From Alnus glutinosa (lineage: Eukaryota > Streptophyta > Magnoliopsida > Fagales > Betulaceae): a stretch of DNA of 64,000 nt. A model generated the notes under the pieces. The model was not told where the DNA came from. It saw only the letters and a program-made list of their open reading frames with translations, and did no database searches. The stretch is from assembly GCF_958979055.1 (NCBI RefSeq), contig NC_084894.1:8500501-8564500 (forward strand), written 5' to 3'. Positions 39,436 to 50,093 of this stretch are shown piece by piece; positions within the stretch are counted from its first letter, which is position 1, and every line of letters starts with the position of its first letter. The position numbers and the translations under genes are program-made.

Positions 39436-39690
39436 AAACCGAGATCTCAGTCAGAGGATTTCGATCATTCGATGAGACGAACTTGATGAACAAAACTGAG
39501 ATCTCAATCAAAATATTTCGATCATTCGATGACACTGACTCAATGAACTAAAATCGAGATCTCAGTTATAGGATTTCGATCATTTGATGATCACATGACC
39601 TCGATGAACTAAAATCGAAATCCCAGTCGAATGATTTCAATCATTCGATGACATGGACTCGATAAAGTAAAATTGAGATCCCAGTTACTC
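39436..39690. repeat. 58-bp minisatellite, second block (4-5 copies)
   Basis: Same consensus motifs as 34609-35580 (CGAGATCTCAGTC, GGATTTCGATCATTCGATGA, GAACTAAAATCGA). Confidence 0.9.
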
Positions 39691-40188
39691 AATTTAATTT
39701 CATAAATTAAGCTCAAAGCAAGTAAATTAAGCTACATCCTAATTTTGCTTTTATTAATTTATTTGTTTAGTTATCCTACAAAAGCAAGCGAGTACAAACT
39801 TCCTCTTTACTGATTGTTTCTTCCAACATTTACAAGTTTATCCTCATACTCTCCCTACAATTATCCTCATCATCCTCTCTCTCTAGCCCTAGCACATTTT
39901 CCAATCAAATCAGCTCTACCCTCTCTTACTTTCTCAAACTTTGTCAACTCCGACAATGGCATTTTCAGTCAAACAGTCAAGTTCTTGGATTATTATTATT
40001 TTTTTTTAATTTTTTATGAATAATACGTTATTGAATTTTGTTATATATATACATACATATTATTAACAATGGTAAATGTATCGTAAATCTTTGATCCAAA
40101 AAGGGGGAAAAAACTTGTATATTATTGCTTTATTTAAATTATTGGAAATAAAACATTAATTGCACTGACGATTCAATCTTGTATTGTA

Positions 40189-40590
40189 GGTCTAAAGGTG
40201 AAATTAGTCAAGTGATCACCTCCTGTAGAGGTGACTAAAACTAAAATTAATGTGGATGTTAGTATTTCTAAAGCCCAAGTGTTTCTTGGCTTCGTATTGT
40301 TTGACTATTGCGGTCGCCGGTCGGTGCTTTTGAAGTGCCAAATTATACACAACTAAAAAAATTGAAGTTGCTAATGCTGAAGCATGCGCTATGTGGAAAG
40401 CAACATCTCATATGGTGCAACACAATTACTTACATGTTGAGATAGAGATGGACAATTTACATGTCAGTGAGACTATGAATGACAAGTTGCATCCTAAAAG
40501 TGAGAAGGACGTGGACAATAACTTTTAGAGAGCTATTAGCCTATATTGTGAATTTATTGGCTGAAGCAAAGATATCAAAGTAAGATGAAA
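40189..40590 (+). pseudogene. RNase H-like remnant, copy B
   Basis: Aligns with 35861-36103 plus 37205-37350. KINVDVSISKAQVFLGFVLF is readable, then a frameshift near 40310, then a stretch corresponding to AEACAMWKATSHMVQHNYLHVEIE (quoted in pieces: NAEACAMWKAT, HVEIEMDNLHVSE). An early TGA near 40211 and later stops show that it is dead. It retains the uninterrupted site of the hAT insertion found in copy A. Confidence 0.6.
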
Positions 40591-40785
40591 TGTCAATTAT
40601 ACATAGTTACCATATTACTAACAAAACTTGGGAGGCAATGTATGTTTTCTCCCATGTTCTTGTTACCATTTGAAGAACAACATAGGCTTGAGGATTCATT
40701 TTATGTATTTCTACAGTTGGACAAAGATGCTCAAACCATTATACATTGGATAGATATTGGTATAATAAGTTAAAATGCATTATCT

Positions 40786-40985
40786 TTCTTTTTAGAGAAA
40801 TGATCCCTACACTCATTTCTCACAACAGCCCCACAACAAGCTGACGTGGCTGGTAATATTTTATTACTTTTTTTGTTTTGTTTTCTTTTCTTTTTGTAAA
40901 AAAATAATAAAATACTACCAGCCACGTCAGCTTGTTGTGGGACTGTTGTGAGAAATGAGTGTAAGGATCATTTTTCTTCTTTTTA
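40786..40985. mobile_element. Mutator-type MITE (182 bp) with 9-bp target duplication
   Basis: The element spans 40795-40976 and is a foldback: GAGAAATGATCCCTACACTC at the left mirrors GAGTGTAAGGATCATTTTTC at the right. The arms of about 70 bp include CCACAACAAGCTGACGTGGC. The 9-bp target duplication TTCTTTTTA lies at 40786-40794 and 40977-40985. The paralogous segment A has this 9-mer once (37654-37662) with no insert. Confidence 0.92.
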
Positions 40986-41026
40986 ATTTGATTTGAAAAA
41001 ACATGGTATAAATTTCCTTGTATCCA

Positions 41027-41226
41027 ATTACTCTAGAGTAATGCTACACATCATCCCCTTGTCCTCCTTTTGTCTCCCCAAAATTGATGTGGCTCTTAAA
41101 ATTACAATTAGATTAAAATTCAATAGTGATCTATCGTAAATTCAATGGTAATTTTAGGAGCCACATCAATTTTGGGGGGACAAAAGGAGGACAAGGGGAT
41201 GATGTGTAGCATTACTCATTACTCTA
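41027..41226. mobile_element. Mutator-type MITE (182 bp), perfect 9-bp target duplication
   Basis: The element spans 41036-41217, with ends GAGTAATGCTACACATCATC and GATGATGTGTAGCATTACTC and arms of about 68 bp that are almost identical. The target duplication ATTACTCTA lies at 41027-41035 and 41218-41226. Non-coding. Confidence 0.92.
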
Positions 41227-41441
41227 AGTCGAGTCTAGCACCCTTGTTCTTAGGCACATCAATTTCACAAGCAGTCAAGATACTAGGTATATTAAAAATA
41301 CATAAGCCCTTACTTAAAGACGAGATTAATAATTTGTCCATTAATCAAATTTCCCCTGCTACTGGGGCAAGGTTGTAGGAGTGATCCCTTCCAATAATAA
41401 TAAAAAAAAAATAGTAAAAATTAAAGAATAATTTATAGACA

Positions 41442-41966
41442 ATCTATGTAACGACTTAGGGAAAAGCGCTAACCACATCTGCGCAATCACCCTAAAAGGA
41501 CTAGTCAATTTAGAGTTTCCCTAGAATTCCTTATAAAGCCCAGTTTCACCTAATAACTAGGCAATGTGGGACTTAGCACCCATGAGCATCTTTATAAACC
41601 ACTCATTTTATGTAAGCTATTCATCTCTTCCCAATATGGGACCGGGGTGTTACAAACTCCCCCTCTTAAACTCCTAACGTCCTCGTCAGGGCCACGTCAT
41701 GCAGCGCTACAGTACCACATGGCCTGGCGTTAGTAGGTGGCTCTAATACCATTTGTAACGACTCAGGGAAAAGCGATAACCACATCTGTGCTATCACCCC
41801 AAAATGACTAGTCAATTCAGAGTTTCCCTAGAATTTCTTATAAAGCTCAGTTTCACCTAATAACTAGGCAATGTGGGACTTAGTACCCATGAGTATCTTT
41901 ATAAATCACTCACTCTATGTAAGATATTCATCTCTTCCTAATATGAGACCGGGGTGTTACAATCTA
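41442..41966 (-). mobile_element. Complete TRIM (miniature LTR retrotransposon)
   Basis: Two direct LTRs of 208 bp, 41447-41654 and 41754-41961, each run TGTAACGAC to GGTGTTACA on the plus strand. A 99-bp interior separates them. The target duplication ATCTA is perfect (41442-41446 and 41962-41966). Read on the minus strand, the sequence directly after the right-hand LTR is a TGGTATTAGAGCC primer-binding site (methionine tRNA type). An AGAGGGGGAG purine tract precedes the other LTR. There is no coding sequence. The LTRs are similar but show several substitutions, so the insertion is not brand new. Confidence 0.92.
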
Positions 41967-42779
41967 CTAAAGATTAGTGACAAAAATGTTTATACATCAC
42001 AAAAGAAAATAACTTTGTTCAGACTAGCTACAATCTGTCTAAAAAATCAACTTAGGTCAAAGTACAAAATGGGGTAGTTCATTAAAACCACAACTTTTCA
42101 TCAAAATGGGGTGTGTTGGCAAAGCTTCCAATTTTCCCAATAGAAACAGATTCAAGTAAAATAATGTGAATTCGATTACAAACTTTCAATTTTCCTAACT
42201 GAAACAAATTCATGTAGAATAGTGTTAAAATAAAATATAAAAAGAGTCGATGCAAAGAGAGAAAAGAGACAAGGTTTTATATAAAATATAAAAAACAGAG
42301 AATCAACCTATAACACAAAAGAGAGCAAAAAAACAGATAATCAAACCTATTTCTACTGTCACATTTAAATATTCTTTTCACAGGATTGCTGAATGCAAAT
42401 GTGATAGATCTCCCTCACTCTTATTTATTTTAGCTATCAACTTTTTTAAAGTACCCTAGCAACCTTATCATTTTAACTATTCACTTTCACTATTACATTT
42501 AAATATTTTTTTCAAATATTTTTTTTATTCTTTCGCTAATAACATTTCTTATTTTGAATGTTTGTCTTGTCATAACGGTCATATTTTTAAATATTTGTCT
42601 TATCCTAATAATCATATTTTTAAAAATTTATCTTTTTTAACAGTCATATATTTTCAAAAAAAAAGGTCATATATATGCTTTCAATATAAATAAGATAATT
42701 TCCTCCCCAATTATCATTCACCTCAACCTCAACAATTATTAATTTCGTCCACCTTTATTAATTTCGTCCACCTTTATGC

Positions 42780-43425
42780 AAAGCCAATCTTCCGCATAAT
42801 TGCCTCCAAAAAGTTCCATTCAACTTTATACTATGTATTATTCATTCCCCTTCATTCGATACTACATTGTACGAAACGCCTCATATGCCACCAAAATATT
42901 ATTAGAAATCAATCTACTAGGGATAAAAATATTATGATTCTCCGAGATAATACTAGGCAATATTTTCTTTAATCTATTAACTAATAACTCTATGCAATAT
43001 TTAAATCTCTTCTTTTGTAAAAGCCTTTAGGAGTTGATTATTCATATAACCAGTAACTCTCCCTTCCAAACCTGAAATACAGTTTTCCAACCTTCCAAGC
43101 ACTGCAGATGTAAATAAATTTTGGTAATACCCAATAAGGGCATTATTGATATCCTCCCCCTCCGTACATAACAAACCCTGCCCCCCCATCTACAATTTTG
43201 CCAATATGATTTATTTTCCGGCGAAGACTCTGACCCATGCATGAAAAAAGTTTTGTATTTCTGTCTCTATTCTGAAACCACATTTGCTTCGCTCTTTAGT
43301 TTCACTTCAGGTCTTTTTGTTCCAATAATTCATCGATCTATTTCTTCTTGAATTTTCCGAATGCCCTCCAAATTCTCCTAGCTTTCCTGTTTTTGTAAAT
43401 CTTCAAGTTTCTTTGTCTTATAGGG
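42780..43425 (-). pseudogene. LINE reverse-transcriptase fragment
   Basis: Minus-strand pieces match the L1-type ORF2 order. The pre-RT linker is readable as NALIGYYQNLFTSAVLG and GLEGRVTGYMNNQLLKAFTKEEI. After a gap of missing sequence the RT motif reads NRLKKILPSIIS and FIPSRLISNNILVAYEA. Several frameshifts and stops, plus an internal deletion between linker and RT, make it non-functional. Confidence 0.8.
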
Positions 43426-44164
43426 CTGTAAAGCCGGCCAGTTATAACGGGCCGGTAACCGGTAACAGGCAAACCGGCCAACCGCTTTGATACCCGGTTA
43501 GAAATAACCGGTAACAGGTAACCGGATATACATATATAAAATTAAAAAATTAAAATTTAAGATTTTACACTTTTACATCCCTATCTTTTTCTCTTTACTT
43601 TCTCCCACACTCTCTACATGCAGCATTTGTTCATCTCCTAGCTTCTCTATGCCACAATTTGCATTTCAAAACCAAATTGCCTTGTTTTTATTGCGCCAAT
43701 CAAAACCGGTTTAATAAGATATACGAGCATTTGTTTTTATTGATGCCTTCAACTTGATATTCTAAGGTGATTCAATAGGTTGAAAAAGACTTTTCTCTCC
43801 TGATATTCGTAGTTGATTAATTAATAAGATAAAATTAAAGCAAAGTTACTCGTGTATATATATGATAGTTGAAGAAAACAGAGGAGTTCCTCTAATTTTT
43901 GCTGCTTGTTTTTATTTTTCTAGGGCAGATTTTGATTTTAATTTTAATTTTTAAAAAAAATTTACTTGTTCTATTAATTTTTTTAAAATAAATCTTTGGT
44001 ACTCTGTATGGATAATCAGGTACCAACAGATAACCGCCAGTTATTAAATAACCGGTTAACAAGCTACCCGATTACAGAAGGCGGTTGAAGATTTTGGCCA
44101 ATCGGCTATTCGGTTACAGTTACCGATTTTAGCCAGTAATCGCGTAACTGAATTTTCACCCTTA
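43421..44164. mobile_element. Probable degenerate hAT-like element rich in CCGGTTA motifs
   Basis: It starts TAGGGCTGTAAAGCCGGCC and ends TTTTCACCCTTA, an imperfect hAT-type pair. Subterminal regions are filled with ACCGGTAAC, AACCGGTTA and GTAACCGG repeats on both strands. No matching 8-bp target duplication was found, so the ends may be misplaced. No transposase. Confidence 0.5.
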
Positions 44165-44862
44165 CACAGTCCTTTGGGCTCAAGATAAGACCGTTGTACA
44201 AATATTCTTGAATGTGCCGTAGCAGGCAAAGAAATTAATGTTGATGGCCTCAAAACGTAAGACTAATCATGTAAATTAATATTTTGAAATGTAATAATAA
44301 ATATATGTGCTCTATTTTTTTTTAAAAAAAAAAGAAAGCTTGGCAATTCTCATTTAAAAAATATAATTTGAGTACAACTTTTATAATTAATGCAAGATAG
44401 ATAACATTTCTTTTGGATATCAACAACGTTGCATTTTTTCAAATGACACGCCTCCGATCTACTTGAATTTGATGCAACATGATCATCCTGGGTTTCTACT
44501 CTTATTTTCTTTTTCTTTTTTATTCTTTCCCTCAAATTATATAATGAGTGAAAGCTCTTATATATAGTTACACTATTACACTTATTCTCCTAAAAATGAT
44601 GAGATTTATTCAACGAAAAACAGAGTATGAAAACATAGAGTGTCCTATCCATTAATTAGGGGTCATTACCGATTAAACAACTTTAATTATTTATTCTCCT
44701 TAATTATATAATACAAACAAATTAATTATAAGGTTATGATAGCTATAGTTAACGTGCTAAAATATCGTTACAATCTCAAACCTGCTCCAAAACTAGCTAG
44801 GATCAGAAACTCGACATTCTTTGCAAATTGCAACACAGCTCAACTACTATTCTTCTTCATGT
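44165..44862. other. 3' flank of the interrupted RING-H2 gene
   Basis: AT-rich sequence with no gene. Presumably it includes the ancestral 3' UTR and terminator region of the minus-strand RING-H2 gene. Confidence 0.4.
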
Positions 44863-45027
44863 TCATGCCAAAACTAAGCGATCAATCCCACTGCCCTCGA
44901 TCACCTCTATCGACCTTCGATCTTCCATACCTCTCCTCACGGAAAACAGTGTCGACCTGCACACCGGGCACGTCACACATGACGACAGCCACATGTCAAT
45001 GCACACAGGGTGAAACACGTGCTTACA
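44863..45027 (-). pseudogene. RING-H2 (ATL-type) E3 ligase, C-terminal half
   Basis: The minus strand reads CKHVFHPVCIDMWLSSCVTC, then PVCRSTLF, and ends LVLA with TGA at 44863-44865. This supplies zinc ligands three to eight of a RING-H2 finger (C-x-H-x2-H-x2-C, the conserved Trp, and C-x2-C). The piece begins exactly at the Copia target site. Together with the N-terminal piece at 49652-50032 it accounts for 546 nt (182 codons) with the target duplication counted once, so no coding base is lost. On its own it has no promoter or start. Confidence 0.88.
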
Positions 45028-45282
45028 TTTTAGTAATACATGTAAACAGTCTGGTATGTTAGTTAAATACCAGCTGTTAGTCTGTTAGCTTATTAGTTAA
45101 GCTAGCTTAGCAGTTGAGCTTAGTCCGTGATATTTCTTTTGTATATATACTTAGCTTGTAATACATTTTCATTATTCAGTACAATCAATATACAAAGAGA
45201 TCATTTTTCTCTCCAGATTACTCTTCCTTACTCTATGTTCTTCCCCTATTCTTGATTTCTTCATTATGTTCATAATCTGATA
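45028..45282 (+). repeat. Copia 5' LTR (255 bp)
   Basis: Starts TTTTAGTAATACATG and ends TAATCTGATA. Contains a TATA-like GTATATATAC at about 45140. Directly followed by TGATATCATAGCAG, a variant primer-binding site. Confidence 0.92.
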
Positions 45283-45299
45283 TGATATCATAGCAGAAT

Positions 45300-45994
45300 A
45301 TGGAAAACCCTAATTCCTCTTCTTCTTCTTCCGCTGTCCTTCATGATCAATCCTCGGATTCTCTTTTTCTTCCTCACAGAGATAGTCCGAGACTGATTCT
45401 TGTTTCTCAACCTTTGACTGGTGAAAATTATAACTCTTGGAGTCGATCAATGTTGATGGCTCTAAGCGCCAAGAACAAACTTTTCTTGATCAATGGATCA
45501 ATGGATCAATGACAAAGCCGTCAGATTCTTCACCAGATTTCAAGGCCTGGACGAGGTGCAATGATATGGTTCTGAGTTGGATCATCAATTCAGTTTCAAA
45601 GGAGATTTCGACAAGCATCATCTACATCAACAGTGCTGAAGCTGTCTGGAAAGATTTAAAGGAGCGATTTTCTCAAGGAAATAGTTTGCGTATCTTTCAA
45701 CTTCAAAAATCTATTGCTGCCATTTCTCAAAATTCCAACTCTGTAAGTTCTTATTTTACTCAACTCAAAAGTATTTGGGATGAGCTCTACAATTACTGTC
45801 TGGATCCACAGTGTTCGTGTGGTCTTTGTATCTGTGACTGTATGAAAACAATTATGGATTTTCATCACCAAGAGTATGTTTATCATTTCCTAATGGGATT
45901 AAATGACTCTTTTTCGAACATTCGTGGGCAAATTTTGTTGCTTCATCATCTGCTCTTCAAGCAGGTAGTGTCTCCACTACTACTGACCGGTTGA
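45300..45994 (+). pseudogene. Copia gag, frameshifted and lacking its zinc knuckle
   Basis: Begins MENPNSSSSSSAVLHD and contains the retrotransposon gag signatures LTGENYNSWSRSMLMALSAK, WKDLKERFSQGN and YHFLMGLNDSFSNIRGQIL. The frame shifts near 45500. After GQIL the sequence degenerates and reaches the protease within about 130 bp. The CX2CX4HX4C knuckle normally found there is missing, which suggests an internal deletion. Confidence 0.85.
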
Positions 45995-46003
45995 TTCCTA
46001 CCA

Positions 46004-47368
46004 ATGCATGTAAATCTATGGCACTTATTCATAGTGAATCTATGTCTTTGTTTTCAAAAGATTCTATTTTTTTCTTTGTGTCATACCACCATTTCTTGTC
46101 CATCTCATGCCTGGATTATCGATACTGGAGCGACTAATCATATGATCAACTCCATATCTCTTTTCACATCCATTACTGCCACAATTTCTACCAAAGTAAA
46201 ATTACCAAATGGAAATTTTGCTCTTGTCACTCATATTGGCACAGTTCGGGTCTCTGCACATTTAACACTTACTGATGTGTTATGTGTTCCTTCGTTTTCC
46301 TTTAATCTCCTTTCAGTTAGCAAACTAGTTAAAACCTTCCAATATTGTTTTCTGTTTTTTGCTAACTATTGTTTTCTACAGAATCTTGCAACATGGACGA
46401 CGATTGGAGTGGGTAAAGAAGCAAATGGGCTGTTTTACCTGCTGGAGAAACCTGAACTGCATCAACCAAACATATCTTCTTCTTGTAATTTCACTTCTGC
46501 ATCTTTTAAGTTTTCTGCACATGTTAAATCTGTTTCTATAGATCTTTGGCACTATAGGTTGGGACATTTGTCTTCATCTAGGCTTAAGATTTTACATTCC
46601 AATAATCCTCAAATCTCTTGTGATTTGTTGTCTCTTCCTTGTACAGTTTGTCCTTTAGCTCGAAATAAAAGATTGCCTTTTCCTCATAGTGTTACTTCCT
46701 ATGTTTCTATTTTTGATCTTATTCATTGTGACATATGGAGGCCTTATTCTGTTAGTTCTCGGGCTGGTCACCATTATTTTCTTACTATAGTCGACGACTA
46801 TAGTCGTTATACTTGGATTCATTTAATGAAATCCAAAGATCAGAACATAACTCACATTCAAACTTTTTTTCATTTCATTGAAACTTAGTTTAGATCCAAA
46901 ATTAAAGTTCTTCGATCAGACAATGGTCCTGAATTTGCCATGTCTGATTTCTATTCAGCCAAAGGAGTTCTACATCAACTTAGTTGTGTAGAATCTCCTC
47001 AACAAAATGCAGTTGTTGAAAGAAAACATCAACACCTTTTAAACGTTGCTAGATCTCTTTGTTTTCAAGCCAATTTGTCTCTTACTTTTTGGGGAGATTG
47101 TGTTTCAACGGTTGCATATCTCATTAATCGAATTCCTACTCCACACTTGTCCAATATCTCACCATATGAATTGTTTTATCAAAAACCACCTTCATATGAT
47201 CATCTTAAGGTCTTTGGATGCCTTTGTTATGCTTCAACTCTTTCAAAAAACAGAACAAAATTTGATCCTCGTGCCAAACCTTGTATGTTTCTTGGTTATC
47301 CTTTTCAACAAAAAGGTGCAAATTATTTGATCTTCATTCACACTCGATTTTCATTTTTAGGGATGTAG
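46004..47368 (+). pseudogene. Copia protease and integrase region
   Basis: Protease motif WIIDTGATNHMI at about 46115. The integrase zinc-binding H-H-C-C follows (LWHYRLGHLSSSRL, CTVCPLARNK). The core has D (HCDIW), D (LRSDNGPEF) and E ([15 protein letters not shown]). A stop codon (about 46886) separates the first part of the core from the second, and the frame ends near 47368. Confidence 0.88.
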
Positions 47369-47883
47369 TCTTTCATGAGTCTATTTTTCCTTTTGCTGTT
47401 GGTCTGCATAATCCATCCTCTAATGGTGTTTTTCTTTCTTCTTCATCTTCACTTCCATCTTCTGTTTTACCTAACATCATCCTTGATGTTCCATCTTCAA
47501 ATTTTCCCATAATTGATACTTTATATTCTTTTTCTGAACAACAACTTCCTAATCCTTCTTCTATCTCATCTTCTGATCTTAATTCTTCTTCTCATCCCAC
47601 AATTGAACATTCTTCTCTTCCCACAATTGAAAATTCTTCTCTTCCTCGAAAATCTTCTCGTGTTCGATGTAAACCAGGTTATCTTCAGCACTATCACTAC
47701 CAAGTTGCTTCACATTCACCTCATTCGGATTCCATGGATTCAGGTATTCCTTTTTCTATCTCTTCTTTTCTTAGTTGTTCTAAACTCTCACCTTCATATA
47801 CAACCTTTTGCTTATCAGTATCCTCCACCTATGAACCTCAATTTTATCACCAAACCACCAAGTTTTAGCATTGGCGTGATGCC

Positions 47884-49365
47884 ATGAATACTGAGATCAC
47901 TGCATTAGAAGACAATCATACTTGGCTTCTTACTGATTTGCCTCCAAACAAAATCCCGATTGGATGCAAATGGGTTTATAAGATGAAACTCAAGGCAGAT
48001 GGGTCAATTGAGCGCTATAAAGCTAGGCTAACTGCTAAGGGTTATACACAGCAAGAAGGTTTCGATTACTATGACACTTTTTCTCCAGTTGCTAAGCTCA
48101 CAACTGTCAGGTGTCTTCTTGCTCTAGTTGCTTCTAATGGTTGGTTATTACATCAACTAGATGTAAACAATGCATTTTTGCATGGAGAACTCAATGAAGA
48201 AATGTATATGAAGTTACCCCCCGGTTATGGAGTTAAGGGGGAGAATAAGGTGTGTAAGCTCACCAAATCCTTATATGGCCTCAAGCAGGCTTCACGGCAA
48301 TGGTTTGCCAAGTTTTCGACTACCTTGATTCACCATGAATTTCTTCAATCCAAATAAGATTATTCATTGGTCACTAAAGTTCAAGGCAAGGTATTTATTG
48401 CACTACTCGTTTATGTGGATGATATAGTTATAGCTAGTAATGATGTTGATTCCATTACTCAGCTCATTGTTTTCCTCAATACTAAGTTTAAACTTAAGGA
48501 TTTTGGTACCTTGAAATTTTTTCTTGGGTTGGAAATTGCCCGTACTTCAAAGGGTATTTCTCTTTCACAAAGAGAATACACTTTAGAGATCCTAGAAGAC
48601 AGTGGTTTACTTGCTGCCAAACCTTCTAAGTTTCCTATGGAGACTAACCTGAAATTGTCTCGTTCTAGTGGCATTTTGTTAGCTGATCCTACCAGTTATA
48701 GAAGGCTTGTTGGAAGACTTCTTTATCTCACAATCACTAGACCGGACATTTCTTATTCAATTCAATTGTTAAGTCAATTCATGGATAGTCCCCGGCAGCC
48801 TCATATGGATGTAGCTACTCGGGTTCTTCGGTATCTCAAGTCATCTCCTGGACAAGGTTTATTCTATTCAGCTTCATCTGTTCCTCATATTAAAGCGTTT
48901 TGTGATTCCGATAGGGCTGGATGCCCAGATACTAGAAGATCGGTTATTGGTTTTTGTATTTTTTGTTGGGTGATTCCATGATTTCTTGGAAATCCAAGAA
49001 GCAACACACGGTGTCTAGGTCTTCTACAGATGCTAAATACCGTTCTATGGCAACTGCTACATGTGAAATCACTTGGTTGTTGAGTTTATTGCATGATCTT
49101 CAGGTTTCTCATCCACAACCTACCTTACTCTTTTGTGATAGCAAGGCTGCTCTCCATATTGCTGAGAATCTAGTTTAGCACAAAAGAACCAAGCACATAG
49201 AAATAGATTGTCATTTAGTCTGGGACAAAATTCAAGAGAAGATTATTCGTACTCTTCATGTGACATCTCATCACCAGCTTGCTTATATTTTTACTAAGGC
49301 TCTTTGGTCTAATCTTTTTGAGCACTTGCTGTCCAAGATGAATGTCATTAACATTTTCTCTTCAT
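47884..49365 (+). pseudogene. Copia reverse transcriptase and RNase H
   Basis: RT motifs are [55 protein letters not shown] and VYVDDIVIAS (catalytic YVDD). RNase H follows: [33 protein letters not shown] and [13 protein letters not shown]. Stops at about 48356 and 49176 and a frameshift near 48960 inactivate it. Confidence 0.9.
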
Positions 49366-49377
49366 CTTGAGGGGGAG

Positions 49378-49646
49378 TTTTAGTAATACATGTAAACAAT
49401 CTGGTATGTTAGTTAAATACCATCTGTTAGTCTGTTAGCTTATAAGTTAAGTTAGCTTAGCAGTTGAGCTTAGTCCGTGATATTTCTTTTGTATATATAC
49501 TTAGCTTGTAATACATTTTCATTATTCAGTACAATCAATATACAAAGAGATCATTTTTCTCTTTAGATTACTCTTCCTTACTCTCTGTTCTTCCCCTGTT
49601 CTTAATTTCTTCATTCGTTCATCTTCATTTTGTTCATAATCTGATA
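49378..49646 (+). repeat. Copia 3' LTR (269 bp)
   Basis: Preceded by the polypurine tract GAGGGGGAG (about 49369-49377). Differs from the 5' LTR by nine substitutions and a 14-bp longer segment near 49617. Confidence 0.92.
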
Positions 49647-49651
49647 TTACA

Positions 49652-50032
49652 AAAGGGTATCACCTTCACAAACTCTTTTTTCTCCAACTTGCCAAGACAA
49701 ATCGTGCAGTCGCTCTGGTACTCCGCGTCCCCACAATAAGAATACACCGGCAGAGCCCGAATCGTCACCGGATCCAATCCTTTGCGCATGTTCGACCTGG
49801 GTGAAAGATTCGACGGCGGAGAAGACGTTGCTCTTTGCATGCCACGTCTAGGTGGCTCATCGTCTACGTTTGCGCATAAACAAGGCTGGCAGATGACGAT
49901 GCAGAAGGAGAGGAGGCAGCCAATGAAGAGTCCGGAGATATTCAATAGGCCAAGCGCCGCAAACTGAGACGTGGACGATGGTGATGGAGTTTTTGTAGTG
50001 GATTGGAGAGAAGGGAGCGAGTGGGTTTTCAT
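49652..50032 (-). pseudogene. RING-H2 (ATL-type) E3 ligase, N-terminal half
   Basis: Starts ATG at 50032 (MKTHSLPSLQSTTKTPSPSS). A hydrophobic transmembrane segment follows (FAALGLLNISGLFIGCLLSF, then CIVICQPCLC, residues about 24-53). Next come a basic/serine-rich linker, the ATL-type GLD motif (MRKGLDPVTIRALPVYSY), and the first RING ligands (CTICLGKLEKKEFVKVIPFC). Plant ATL proteins are membrane-anchored ubiquitin ligases. The Copia insertion falls right after the third ligand. Read-through into the LTR adds four residues (NIRL) and a stop, giving 132 aa without a complete RING. No stops or frameshifts occur within the piece. Confidence 0.9.
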
Positions 50033-50093
50033 TTCGTTGGAGAGCCAGAGAGTGAGAGAGAGAGCGAGATATACACTGTGGGTTTTGTAACGG

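Larger units (their letters stand above)
39405..41010. repeat. Duplicated segment B: short minisatellite plus RNase H-like remnant
   Basis: Second copy of the 34575-37690 segment, in the same orientation. It carries only about 4-5 copies of the 58-bp unit (39436-39690). It also has the CTCTCTTACTTTCTCAAAC landmark (39918) and the RNase H-like stretch. A MITE at 40795-40976 interrupts the block that is continuous in segment A. Confidence 0.8.
45023..49651 (+). mobile_element. Complete Ty1/Copia retrotransposon with 5-bp target duplication
   Basis: The element spans 45028-49646 (4619 bp), flanked by TTACA at 45023-45027 and 49647-49651. The order LTR, methionine-tRNA-like primer site, gag, protease, integrase, RT, RNase H, polypurine tract, LTR is Copia. 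LTRs differ by nine substitutions over about 255 aligned bases and one 14-bp indel. Several internal stops and frameshifts make it non-autonomous now. It lies antisense within a RING-H2 gene. The LTR termini (TTTTAG...CTGATA) lack the usual TG...CA. Confidence 0.95.

Noticed and set aside
43421-44164. Eight-base target duplication for the CCGGTTA-rich element
   Set aside because: Flanking octamers TTGTCTTA and CACAGTCC do not match, so the hAT assignment rests on the left terminus and motif style only.
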